A stretch of 64,000 bases of DNA from positions 2,140,001 through 2,204,000 of the forward strand of contig CALNXK010000072.1 of the NCBI GenBank assembly GCA_942486035.1, read 5' to 3'. A model generated the notes under the pieces. It was given only the letters and a program-made list of their open reading frames with translations. It ran no database searches and was not told the DNA's origin. The position numbers were made by a program, and so were the translations under genes. Origin of the DNA: Porites lobata. Taxonomy: Eukaryota > Cnidaria > Anthozoa > Scleractinia > Poritidae. Below are positions 36,221 to 48,900 of the stretch, in pieces (position 1 is the stretch's first letter; every line of letters starts with the position of its first letter).

Positions 36221-37926
36221 TATTTTATGACAAATGAGAAAGGAAATGAGGGAATTTTTGGTACAAAGTTATTTGGACTTTATTAAAGTTTAATGCAACC
36301 AAATTATTTTTTACATGAGATTCTGTGACTCTCTGTACTAAACTGTTAATGTTACACAAGTATTTTTATAGAGACTGATGAAGCATTAAAGTAACTGTTG
36401 TTCAAAAGGTGATAAGCGTGGTAAACTCCTTTAAGAAAAACCATCTTAATAAGTGGAAGTAACAAAACTCTATTAACAGGTGTTAAGCTATACAACAGCG
36501 CACCTTTTCATAATCAATTTTAGGAAACAACAAAATTATTGGGTTGTCTTGCACTACTAGTCTTTACAAATAAAATCAATGAAATTGGTAGCATTATTAT
36601 GTGCAACTTTCATTGAAAAAACAAGGTTTCATTATTTTAAGTTTTACTAAGTAGTTATACAAAAGTATTCCAACTAACCCAGTTACTACACTGTAACAAT
36701 AATCGAAAGACATGGAACATAGTTTTGAAATCCTGTGGTGTAACCGTTTATATGGAACCACTTGACAGTTGACTTACGCTATGCTTTTCAGCTACCTGGT
36801 ATTTTTCAAAATAAAATTTGGTCAGTTTTCTTAAATTGTGAGTTTTTGCCCTCATGGAAATGAAAGGGTTAAAATATTCACATCAAAAAGCGTTGCAACA
36901 ATAATAAAAAAATTATTCCAGTATTAGAATTTCCAATATTAAAACTAAAATAAAATGAATTATTCACAAAATATTTAAAAAATAAAACATTAATTAAAAC
37001 CAGTTAGAGAAAAGATTGAATTAATCAAATTGTTGATCTTTGTCACAACTCTACTCTACTAACTTCTTATGGTCCATGCTAGGGTACATAATTTGTAAAC
37101 TTAGGACAATCATATCAATGATAAACATTGAAGAGTAAAAATAATGCTCATGTTGTAAGCTACATGATATTTCTGTAGCAGATAGGATTTATTTACCTGA
37201 TGGGATAAAACCATGTATATTTTAGTAAAATTTACAATTCACAGAAGGACCGCAAACAAAACATTTTAATTTTTAAGGCTGAGTTGCCTGTTTAAGCTTA
37301 CATGACAAAGGCTGTATTATTGCATTGAAGTTTTCTAGATGCTGTAAACTTTGTTGAGTACTTATACTTCAATTACTGCTAAACCTCAATTGCACATGTT
37401 TGATTCCAAGTCATTTGATTTTTTAAAATGTAAATGCTATCAAGTCTCATGAATCTAGACCATGGCAATAATAAATGAAGGCACTGCCAGGTGAAGAATA
37501 GAATAGTCATGTGTCTGTCACTTCAACTGAAATTTAACAATACTGTATTTAACAATTATCAAGATGTGTAGCAGCTGTGTTTATGGTGATTGTAGTTGTT
37601 TTCTCTTAGTTTATCTTCAAGCTATTTAGATTTGCTGCTGCCATTTTGAAGGATCCTCTCAAGACAACTTTGAGTGCAAAAAAAAATGCACTCAGATCAA
37701 GAGCTGATTTTAAGGTTCTTGAACTTCAGGGAAAGAATTGATCCACCACAATTCATGTTTTTTTCACAGCTGTTGAAGGAATTTGAAGGTCTCTGAACTG
37801 GCTGAGGTAAGGGAGCATATGCCAGAGCAATGGAATGCCATGGAAAGATAGCTGAACCCAGTATAGCCATAATAGCATACTGGCTACGGGTAATCTCCTA
37901 AACACCAATCTCTTCATAATTCAGTG

Positions 37927-39174
37927 CTAGTCGATATTGCCAACATGCTCCTTGATGAACTCCTGGAGGTCTGTTGGGTACATTCCTTTATCAACAGCCT
38001 TGCACCAACGGCGATACTGGCAGAGAAAAATAAAATGTACATTTAAAGTCCCCATTTCCATTAAACCCCCTCATCCCTGCATAAAAGATACCTTTTCTTC
38101 TAGGGGTGCGGCTTAATAGGCAATTTATGGCATGTGACCAAGGAGCTATTATGTAAGACCCCTTGGAGTTGTATTGTTATGGGATGGCTCAGTGGTGAAA
38201 GAACTTGCCTCCAACCATTGTGGTCCAACCAACCATTGTGATTTGATACCAGTAGATCACGTCTGTATTTATAAATTTGCTATTTATATGTTCTATTTTA
38301 TATCTCCAAGTCCTAAGACACAGGTTCAACAAAACATTAAGTTTAATGACATTTTTTTCTTTGAGTGGGCCTGATTGTGTTATTTACACGTTACACAGTA
38401 AAACAAACACTTAAGATAAAAAAGAGATAGAAGATACCTGATGTATTTATAGCAAATTGGTGACGGAAGGAAGCGTTAAAATTCCAAAGATGCCTTCATT
38501 TGAGTGATCACTTTTGTTTTGTCTGAGATGTTAACATAAACAGATCACCCAGAAGTCAACAACTTCGTGTTGTCACAGAAAATTTAACTCTGTATTGGCC
38601 TTAAAAACGTAAAAAAAATTAACGTATACGGTCTATACGGCATACTGTGATGAACTACATCAGCTTAATATTGAGGTATCGTGTTCGCTGTATATTGAGA
38701 TTAAATTATCATATTTCCCAACGAAGGTTGGCAAATTTTTTCAAGTGGATCACTCTGTGTATTTCTTACCATTTCAAGTTCTTCTCGAAGTTTGTAAACG
38801 TAACTTTCCTTATCCGCAATCATATCCTCCAAATATTTATATCGAAGCTTCTTTCGAGCTCGACACTCTCGCGCCGATTGCCTGCTTCGTTCAAGTTTAG
38901 CTTCTAGATCGATTTTGGAGGGCCGCCTTCCTCGCTTTCTGCCACAAGTCTTTTTAGCCGTATTCATCCTCGAAGCTGTATTGTTCGGAGAGTCCGGGAA
39001 GGGCGAATCCGATGAAGAATTGCTGTCGACAGACGATATGCTATCGTGTTTTGCTCGTCGATTACCAGTCCAGGAAAACTTCATTCCCTCTTGTTTCATT
39101 GGATTATTGTATTCCTCTAGAATTTCCTTCGCCTGAGATGTCTCCTTTGTATAGATCGAAGTGACTACAGCCAT
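37927..39174 (-). CDS. CREBL2: CREBL2-like bZIP transcription factor
   Basis: Two minus-strand exons, 39174-38770 and 38016-37927, encode 164 residues plus TAG. The join is in phase 0 across a 753-bp intron with GT-AG ends. An in-frame TGA lies directly before the ATG, so the start is firm. The basic region and zipper (residues about 83-140: GRRPSKIDLEAKLERSRQSA, then RECRARKKLRYKYLEDMI and REELEM) are nearly identical to vertebrate CREBL2. Exon 2 supplies the family's YxxWCxAxDxG motif (YRRWCKAVDKG). Compared with the roughly 120-residue vertebrate protein it has a longer Ser/Asp-rich N-terminus (DSISSVDSNSSSDSPFPDSP) and a shorter C-terminus. CREBL2 acts with CREB in metabolic and differentiation programmes in mammals; that role is inferred. 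The gene is divergent from CAMSAP and convergent with the zinc-finger gene. Confidence 0.92.
38178..38270 (+). mobile_element. tRNA-derived (SINE-like) remnant in the CREBL2-like intron
   Basis: GGGATGGCTCAGTGGTGAAA contains a perfect A box (TGGCTCAGTGG) and continues as an anticodon-arm-like segment (GAACTTGCCTCCAACC). The B box is decayed (TTTGATACCA). Confidence 0.5.
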
Positions 39175-39982
39175 TCACGGCCAAAAAACTCAGAAAATGT
39201 CAGAAGAAGACCTTGTTGTATTGCTTCAACTTAGAAGATTCCAGCCTTCTCGTACGTGGTAAATTTCACCGTTCTCAATCAAAACAAAGTGATGTAATGT
39301 TTTGGTTCTTGATTGACGTGTAAATAAAACCATTTCTCTGCATTTGATTGGACGAGGTTGCAGTCTCCGGGAAACGTAGCGTGAAACAATTCACTTGCCA
39401 ACCAATCAAAAACAGGATTACATAACTATTGACGTTTTTGGCGCGATGAGCGTACTCCTGAGAGTCACATGATAATGACGATGCAGGAAACAGTGCATGT
39501 AAACAACTTCCGTTATATAAGGTCAGGGTTGATGTGTTCAAATATAGCTCTTTTTCTAAATTTGGTTAGGGCTGGTTTGAGTTACAAAGAAAAGGACCTA
39601 CAAAATAAGGCTCTTTTCGGAGAAAACTGGTGACGAAACTCCCAGAGGAGTTGCGCAGGCGCGGAGGCTAATTTGAAAGGTTCGAATATGTTGAAAGAAA
39701 GTTGAACAAAAACAAATGTGAATTTCGATTATGTTGTTTCTCTCGCCTTGATTATTTGGTTCTGGTGAAAGAGACGGTTTCCCTTTACCAGAAAAAGTCC
39801 ACAATGCACGTATTTATCGCTTCAAACCATTGGATTGTGCAGTAAACGTAAAGGTGACTTTTAAGCACATTTGACATTTTGATATGTAGCGCGCGTTCAG
39901 CTTTTTGAAAGACGGATATGGTGCCTCTGTTAGTACTGGAATGGATAGACTTTTAAAGGCTCAGGAAAGGATATAGTTTCCT
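39175..39982. promoter_or_regulatory. Putative bidirectional promoter between CREBL2-like gene and CAMSAP
   Basis: The two start codons face away from each other, 808 bp apart. The interval holds CCAAT boxes in both orientations (ATTGG at 39347-39351, CCAAT at 39402-39406), TGACG half cAMP-response elements (39314, 39430, 39475 areas) and TCACATGA near 39466. A shared promoter is inferred from the arrangement; TATA elements are not obvious. Confidence 0.5.
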
Positions 39983-42900
39983 ATGGATGAGTTAAAAGTG
40001 GAAAATGTTCCTTTGCATGTTATTCCTGTGACAGAATATGATCCATTTGAGGTTTGTGTTATTACACTTGTATTGATTGAGCTTAAATTAAGCTTATGTT
40101 CATATAAAACAACACGAGATTCTATAGCTTCTGGCAAATAATACATAATTAATGAACGACTTTACGCTAAAAATCCACGACATTTATTCAATTCAGTCGA
40201 CATATATTCAATTTAGACGCTGATGAAATGTGTGTGTGTTAAATTTTTCAAGGTCTCTTACATTTATTCTGTAAATTATGATCGGGTTTCTAGTTGTAGA
40301 GTTCACCAGACATGGCCAATTGTCAGCGATGTTTATTCGTAAAGGAGACATGTGTGATATTCATTTGATTTGCATATTTTCTATGCAGAGGAAAAAGTGA
40401 TTCATTCAAGTAGAAAGGCCCTTGTGAAGATTCCACATGTACCTTTGACTGTGCTGTGTTCTAACTTAACAAAAAAAAAATATACTAATCATGCTGAGTT
40501 TTTGTGAGAAATCTCTTGCTGTGTTAGTTTCTTAAGAAAGGCCACTGTTGAAAACATATTGCTCTAACATTGGCTGCTTTTATACTAAGGACACATTATC
40601 TGTCTGGACGAACTTGGGCAAACATTTTGTACTTCGTCTGGTTAAGCGTCTCAAGTATAAAGATGGGAAGAAGACGCATTATGTGTCCAGACGAACTACC
40701 TTTCGTATTGCGTCATCCAAGATGTATTACGAAGGATAGTTCATCCAGATGTATAATGCGTCTTTTTGCCGGTCCTTATACTAAACTTGAGATGCACAAC
40801 CAGATGAACTACAAAATGTTTGCCAAAGTTCATCCAGATGGATAATACAACTGCAGTATTAAAACAGCCATTGGCTTCACAGTTATGTGTTTAAAATTTT
40901 AACTATCTGTCATAATTATAATTGTGTACTGTACTTTTAAGAACCTTTGCTGTGATGGCATAGTTAGTGCAGGAGACGCTACTACATGTAACTATGGTTA
41001 TGGTAATTAAGTTTTAAGCAAATTTGGTGGGACAAACAAGAGGCATAAGAGGTGTGGAATTGTGCTATTTAGCCTTATGGTAGTTGAAAATGCTCACTAT
41101 TTAATGATGTTAATAAGTTTTTTGATTTGATCTGAAAAAATTAATCTGCTTTAAGGTTTGCTCTACATTCACCCCATAGACCCTGAGGGAGACTAGTATA
41201 GTAAAAGAACAAATTGATGATTATGAAAGCTACAATGGACTGTTTTTTAGAACACAGGTTTTAGTGAATTCTTTGAGAATTGTATGTTGAGCATTGCAGT
41301 TTGGACTTTGGCTTAAAGTTTTTTAAAAATGTTTTTCATCTTGTTTTACCTGTAAAACTGCTGAACCTCTTCACATTGTAGAGGGGTGATAAGGATGCCA
41401 ATGATGTACACGTACAACCAAATGTTGCTTTCCTGTAAGGCCTATTGCGGCACATTTAAACAAGATAATGAACTCAAATGTTTTCAAACAGTGATAACAC
41501 AGTTCAGAATAAAATGTCATTAAAACGAAGCAAGTGAGTGAAAGTGAGTACATCAGTTTTTACATTGTTAAATTTTGACTGGTCTGCATAGTGGTTAATG
41601 CCATTGGAGAGCTGTCAATAGGTCAATAGGGGCTCAAGCTGGGGAGTGGGGATTCCCCCAGCTACTAAGAGCATGACCCTGGGCTACTTTCATAGGAAGC
41701 AAAATAAATAAATAAATGACTACAGGGCAACTTTAAATCTCAGTGACAGCCCTGAATTGTGGAGAGGTGAGTGCCTGTTGTAGAGATGTTGGTAGAGAAC
41801 ATCTCCTAATTAAACCGTTTGGCTGGCTGTTTGTTAGTTGAGAGGTTGAAGCAAAGTTAACGTATGGACTTGGTCAGTTTATCAGCTGTTAATGAAAAGA
41901 GGTGACCATCAGTCGAGTTTTATTGTCACATGTCACCTCATGGTGAGTACATGACTGCATCTCCACGAGCTCTTTCTGATTGAAAAATCGTAATTATCTT
42001 TTATTTCCACTTTGATTAGCTGCATAGCATTTGTGGATAAGGACTTTTGTCTATAAAAATGTTAACATTAATCACTAAAAAACTTGTACTTGAACTTAAT
42101 CTATAGATCTATAGTCATAATTATAGAGAGTACCCTGTGCTTATAAGTGATTGTACCAATGTTTAATCTAGATCTTTCTCTGTTTTTTTTAGGCAAAGTT
42201 TGCAGCATCGTTATACTGGTTGGTTTTCCGTGCCACTGAAGATGGAGAGTTTGAGAACATTCCCTCTCAAGTCACCAGTCCTATTCAACGTGACTCAGAG
42301 GTAAACACGTACAGTCTATACACCTACACTGGCTTGTAGACCATAGAAATGATGCTATAAATATGTCCAATAATTCAATATTCAAGTTAGTTTAATGGCA
42401 ATTACTTTCATTGAAAAATTGGCAACGTTTTATGGGATCTTTTAAGAGTGTAGACAATATTTAGTTTTTGTAAGTCTAAGGCCATCTTCAGTTCCAAAGT
42501 TTTCATGAGCCAAACCATATTCCTTGAATCTAGAAGTGGTGAAAAGTTTGGGATGTAGATCAATAAGGCTGTCATTAAGAGCCAAGGGCCAGGGATTCCC
42601 CCTGGCAACTATGAATGTGGCCCCTGGCTTCTTTCATTGGAAAATAGGAGAAAAATAGAATCAAAAGAAATCCCTCTAGCTGTTTGATTCCCTGCCTACT
42701 TGTTGTATTTACCCAGCAACTTGAAATCTTTGTGACAACCCTGGATCAATAAAACTATTATTAACCCATTCGCCCCTGAGCCGCCCGTAACCGCCCATGC
42801 AGGTCCACGTGCTTTCTACCACTTTTGACGTCATCAGTTTTAATGGTCAAGGACAACTTTGTCCGCCAACTTGTGCAGAGTGAAGAGATCTTTCGAACTC

Positions 42901-45900
42901 TACCAGATTGGGCACAATTCAGTCAGGGACCCCGGAGAGAAAGGCAAAAAACCATGTAACATTGACCTGAAAATTCCCTTGAAAATCTTGTTCCACTACC
43001 CACCTACCTTTCCTTTCATCTAATCCTAAGATCCTAAAAGCTTTCCTAAAAACCTTTGCCACCAAAATGAAGCCTACTAATTGACTTACAGTAGAAGGAA
43101 CAGTTTTGATTCAGTTTGATCCAGGCACTAGATTTTTTTAACTTTATGGTTATAATTATTATTATACAGTTAAGTTCCAAATTTTAGAAATTATAATATT
43201 TTTTGTCTCAAAGATTATTAACGATGGCCAATTTTTTATGAGTTTGGCATCTGAGTCAACACGTGTCATCTTGACTAACAAGACAGGGTTGGATGTAAAA
43301 ATTAAGGGCTAACACAGGAATGTTGCTAAGAGCGGGCTGCTGGCTAATTTCACCAGCTGAATAAGAATTTACCACCAGCTCAAATTGCTCTGGGAAACAA
43401 AGGCATGTGGTAATTTTTTGGATAGCCTGTGCCACAGATGAAACTAAACTCTGGTTAAGTCCATCTGTGAAACAGTGCCAAAATCCTTGTTGTGGGCCCT
43501 CACCTGGGTATCAGGATTTGAGTATGTGTCATGATTGGCCTGTTAAAAAAGCCATTGTCGATTTGCCAATCAGGAGGATGAAAAGAAATTCAAAACACAC
43601 TTCCAGTAATTCGTTGAGTCCGTTGGGGATCTTGAACAAGGATATCGGTTGCTGCTTCACAGATGTTACTAACCAAGATTAAATTATGTCTGTGACACAG
43701 GTTATTTTGAGGGTGGAGTTGGAGAAAAAGTTGGCTTGACAAATAAAAGAGCCTGTGTAGCTTTTCTTCAGCTACACCCCTAGCTGACTGTATTTATTTT
43801 CACCAAAAGATTAGACCAAAGCATCCAAGATACACTGTTTACGTTAATTTACTGTCACTAAGATTTCAAGTTCCTGGGTATTTGCAATTAGTAGGTTGGG
43901 AAACTGAATAGCCAGGAAGTTCTTTTGGTGTCATATTCCTTTTGTTTCCTACGAAAAATAGCCAGGGTTCACGCCCATAGTAGCCAGGAGAAATCCCCAG
44001 TCCCGGGCCCTTAGTGACAGCCATGAATTAAGCCTCTCTTTTCATAGAAACGGATCACAGTCCGCCCAGAGGTGACTGAATTCCTCACAAATGGTGAGAT
44101 CTACAGTAAGGTTTGTAACAATATTTTTCACGGGAAGGCTCCTGCTGTTGGTCAGTGGGCTATCATCCAGACACTCTCTCGTCATGGCTTTTACGTGGTT
44201 GAGGAAGGTGACATTGCTGTTACAGATTCTGCCTTACAACAAAATAAACCCTTTAGAAAGGTAACTATGAGTGTTATGATAAAATAATAATAATATTGTA
44301 ACCAATAAATCAGTAAGAAAGTAAGTTGCCAGACCTTTGTTTAGTCAGTTAGTCAGCCAATGAATTTTTCAAGTCAATTTTTCACTGAGCAGCCTAGTGA
44401 ACAGTAGTGAAAATCTACCTTGAAGCATCTCATCTGGAAGAAAGCAAACTACTGGTAGTTGGTTTTTACAGTAACTGAGGATTTAAACTCATGACTATTG
44501 AGAACAAATCTAGCTACTAAAAAGTGGGGGTGGAACTTGAACTCTGGGCTGCCTTTCAGATCGCTGGTCCAGTGCTCTATTAAACCTTCTCAGTCACACT
44601 GCTTCCCTATTTTGCCACTCCATCAACACTGTTATCAGATGGATCAAGCAGTAATAGCGGAGCTCCACACGCGCGCGAAGCGCGCGCGTGGACAGAGCCC
44701 CATAGCTAAGGAAATGTGGTAATCTACCCATCCGAGAAAATTTGGAAATCACGTGACCGTACGACCGTCCGTCCGCACCACAGGGAAACCAATGTTAACT
44801 CTCACACTTTCCAGCTAGTTTGGGAGCCCAATAGAAAACTAATTGCACATCAATGTTGTGATCAATTGACAGCTGTCAAAACAGGATATCCGCTGACCAG
44901 TATCACCTGACCATACCGCGGGCTCAAGTGTCGACCCATCGAGGTCGAATACTTTTTTGAAGTTATCCGCTGACAAATTACCAGTTTCAAATGATCGCAG
45001 GCTCAAGTCTATTTTTTCCGATGATTCATATGAAATATGTTGTGTTTATGTCACTATGGCCCCGCACTGTCAAGATTTTGATTTCAAACTGACCTCGGAC
45101 GCGAAAATTCAGCCACTTTTTTAAAAATAAAGGCGGGGAAGACTTTTCTTACCATGGTCACGCGTTGGTCACGCTCTACGTCCAATTTTTGTACTGATTG
45201 GTCAAAATTTGACAGGTGAGTTCATGCGGAAAATTTATGCAGCATCTTGAAAGCTGTTTACTTTGACAGCAAAAGCTGACAGAGTTTTGTGTCAACTTGT
45301 GATGTTTTTAACTGTCTTTTTCCACCGGATGTACAAAATGAAATATAGCTGCTATCAAGAGTCTTCTGTTATCCATGGCTGGTTTGTGTATTGGGTTTTT
45401 GGTTGAGAAATGCGTCGCTTGTCAAAATTGGGTAATCCGATTTCGGATGGCATCGTTTTCATCTTTCACTTTGCTCAATGCGTAAGAGAGTTTAAAAGTC
45501 TCAAGCAACTATGGCCTTCCTTGATATCTTTCAGGAACTGAATCTCGAATGGTAAGCCTGAGTAATAATATTGTTGTATTTAATGTTTGTTTTTGTTATA
45601 TCTAATTTCATGAAGTCGAGCACAGTTTATACGGTAAGTTTTTGCACATTTGTTGAGATTTGAGTCAATGATCTGATCTAGTATCAGGTTTGATATAAGC
45701 TTACAACACTTTAAAAGGCCTTCAGATATATTTTCTCACGGCAAATAGAAAAAAAACTTTCCGAAGAATATTTAGTTATAAATTTGGCTGTAGAAAGAAA
45801 ACTTTGATGATTTTCTTGTTTCGAGGAGTTCATCTTTGAAAAAAAAAAAACAAACACCGGGAGGCCGGCTGAAAGTAAAACAAAATAAACTTAAGCTTAA

Positions 45901-48900
45901 GCTTTAAGCTTAAAGACTCAGGATTTTTAGAGACACTTTAATACTTGTCTTCGTGAATGAAAATTGTTGTCTCTGTAAATGTTTTACCGAATTTTATTTC
46001 TTTTATTGATTGTTACTAGTCTCTCTTGCAATTTTAATCGCTTGTCCGTGGTGTTTGTTTTCATCGTTCATGAACATCGCAGGAGTACTTAGAAATGTCG
46101 CGCGTATCAAACGCTTTATAAGATTACACATCGTCATAACTGGAACCATTAAATAGCAAAAAATAACGATAATAAATTGGTTATTATGTTGAAGCGTATC
46201 TCCATTAAAGTTCATTCAAACACTCGATCACACTGACAGCTCGGACTAAAAATGAGAACCGGCTGGCCGTATGGGTGATTTTAGAAATTTTTTGAACGGT
46301 TTCGCTAAAAGCCCACGATTGATCGTCCTGAATATTGAAAAATTGTGAAATGCCGAATTCTGTCCGAGGTCTGTATGATAAAAAGTACTTTTTCACCTCA
46401 GATTTGATGTATAAAAAGTATAAAAAGCTGGTTTACACACCCTCAGATTTGTTGGCAAGAATTTGTAAAGTAAACCTGTCAAACGCAAAAAAATGCGGCC
46501 TGATTTGTTTTCCAAGAATTTGTTTTCGAGGCCTAATCTACTGTGATCAAGAGCCATTATGGCTCTTGAATGTGATAGAAGATGTTTGCTATTTTTTGGG
46601 TGTACATATATTTCTAAAGGCTATCAACTCAATGTAAGATGTTTCACTCTAAAATAACTTATCCTTTCCCTCAAACGTCACATGAATGTGCCCTTAAGTT
46701 AACTGATTTGTGGATTACAAGTTTATTGTTTGATTTAAAATATAAATTTATTAATGGGAGCTTCGCTTTTAGCCCTGGCTAAATCTATATATTAATATTA
46801 CTCAAATATGTTTTGTTTGTATACAATTTGTATGAGTGACGATGTAGTCCACAGCCATGATTCCGTAGCATTGTTATGATTATTTCTACTATTTATTGTT
46901 TTATTTTCAGTCCACTCATCTTGCCTTGATGGATTGCCTGATGAGTGCTTTCTCTACTCGCACTGTAAGTGTGCAACAAGTTGTGCAGAGTGTCAGGTAT
47001 ACCACTGGTTAAATTGTTTGTGACAACTTCTCTGTGTTAGGTTGAGGATTTGTAATAATCTTTATGACACAATAAATAATTTCCTTTCTTTCAATTCCTT
47101 TTTCAACTTCCTTTAGCAAGTTTTCCTCATTCAATGCTTCTAAAGAGCTTCCCTTTGATCTGGAAGATGCATTACTCCTATGGATCAACAAAATATGTGC
47201 CAGTTTAAATGATAATCAGCTAAAGAAGCAAAGACAACATGCTGAACAGCTGCTGCAGAATCAGGACAAAGCCAAGAGGTTTAGGTTTCGTCGTGACCAG
47301 CTTCAGCCCAAAGTGCAAACAGTATTTCCTGTAATGGAAGATCTCTTGAAAGACATAAGTGATGGACAGAGTTTGCTTGGGATTATAGCATTTTACCATC
47401 CATCAGTTATCAGCTTAGAAGGTAAATATTAAGTTACAGTTAACATATCAGACTTTAAGTATTTGTGCAATGCAAGAAAAGCTGTTTTTATGAATCCTTG
47501 AATTACAGTGCTGTAGCCAGTATTTGTAAGTATTTATAAGTATTTGTGCAATGCAAGAAAAGCTGTTTTTATGAATCCTTGAATTACAGTGCCGTAGCCA
47601 GACGAAACGGCCAACTGAGGCAGGCGGGAGTTGCTAGGGGGGTTCGGGGGCATGCCTACCCCCACCACCCCCCCCACCCCAAACACCCCCGCAGAGAAAT
47701 TTTGAACTTTACTCTCTCGGAAATGCGATTTAAGGCGTTTTCTGGGCCTTTCGGTAACTTTTTTTCGAGTTACTTTAAGTGGAATTTAAAAAGCAATAAT
47801 CAGAAACAACCTACATAATCTGGGTGACCGTTAACCTCGCCAATGGTTTTGATCAGTATGTGTTCAAAAAAAATTTGAGTTAACGTACGTAGCCCCTTGC
47901 GATCGATGATACGGTAATTTTTTCATAGTATATTGACTGAATTGCTGAATTCTTTGTAATATCATGATGCGTTAAAAATATCCGATGATTGCTTATGTAA
48001 AATAAAAATGATCGGCGAAATTCGTCAAAATTTTACCGAGGCGAGTGCCTCGGTTGGCCTCATACTAGATACAGCGCTGAATTAGTTGCCAGGGTCCCAC
48101 TTTTGAGGTGGGATGGTACATGTAGAAGGAGCTTACATTGTTATTCAAATTTTAGTGAAGGCAAAATGTAACATGAAATAACAAAAATAAAACTTTGCAT
48201 GCAATTTACAGGGTTCGTACAGAGTCTTGAATACTTGAAAAAGTCTTGATTTTCCAGAGCTAGAAAAAGTCTTTAAAATAGAGGTAAAGGCTTGAAAAAA
48301 TTGTAAAAAGTCTTGAATTTTTTGGAAAGCTACATTGTATACAATGATTCAGTTAAACATAAGTTTGAAACATGGCTCATAGAAAATAAATCAAAGATGG
48401 TGACCCAGTATAATACACATAAACAAGCAGCTTTTGCTCACCTAGAAAATGTGCCTGCATTGCATGCTAGTAAATTAAGTGCAGGAGAATTACTAGAATA
48501 TAATGACAACAGGTGGTTTAATCAGTTATTATACCACATGCACAAATTTGTTTCTACTGCATGATAAATTCAGGGTTCGTGCAGAATTTTGATCCAAAAT
48601 TCAAGACTTTTCCCAGACTTTTTCCAAAACAATAGTTTATTTTTCCAGACTCAAGGCTATCAAATAGGTGAACAATAGAGACCTTAAAACAAATGCAGGA
48701 ACAAAGCTTTTTCCATGACGTGCAGGCGATCTATTGATAAAGATTTGACCAACATGAAAAAACGTTCACTTCTGACGCACTTGTTGTACATGTATATACT
48801 TTTATATGGTATTATTGCTACAGTTACAAATAAATGCTTTATTTAATTTTCAATTATTACAGATATTCGTTTTGGCACAAACCTTTCTACGGAGGACTGT

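Larger units (their letters stand above)
34902..37926. other. Convergent 3' region between the zinc-finger gene and CREBL2-like gene
   Basis: About 3 kb of very AT-rich sequence lies between two converging genes. It contains two inverted-repeat transposons (35021-35723 and 35781-36220). Minus-strand AATAAA hexamers at 37188-37193 and 36279-36284 are possible ends for the CREBL2-like transcript. No ORF of interest is seen. Confidence 0.55.

Noticed and set aside
46335..46637. 100-codon plus-strand frame in CAMSAP intron 3
   Set aside because: It has no recognisable domain or suitable splice sites, and disagrees with the CAMSAP phase on both sides.
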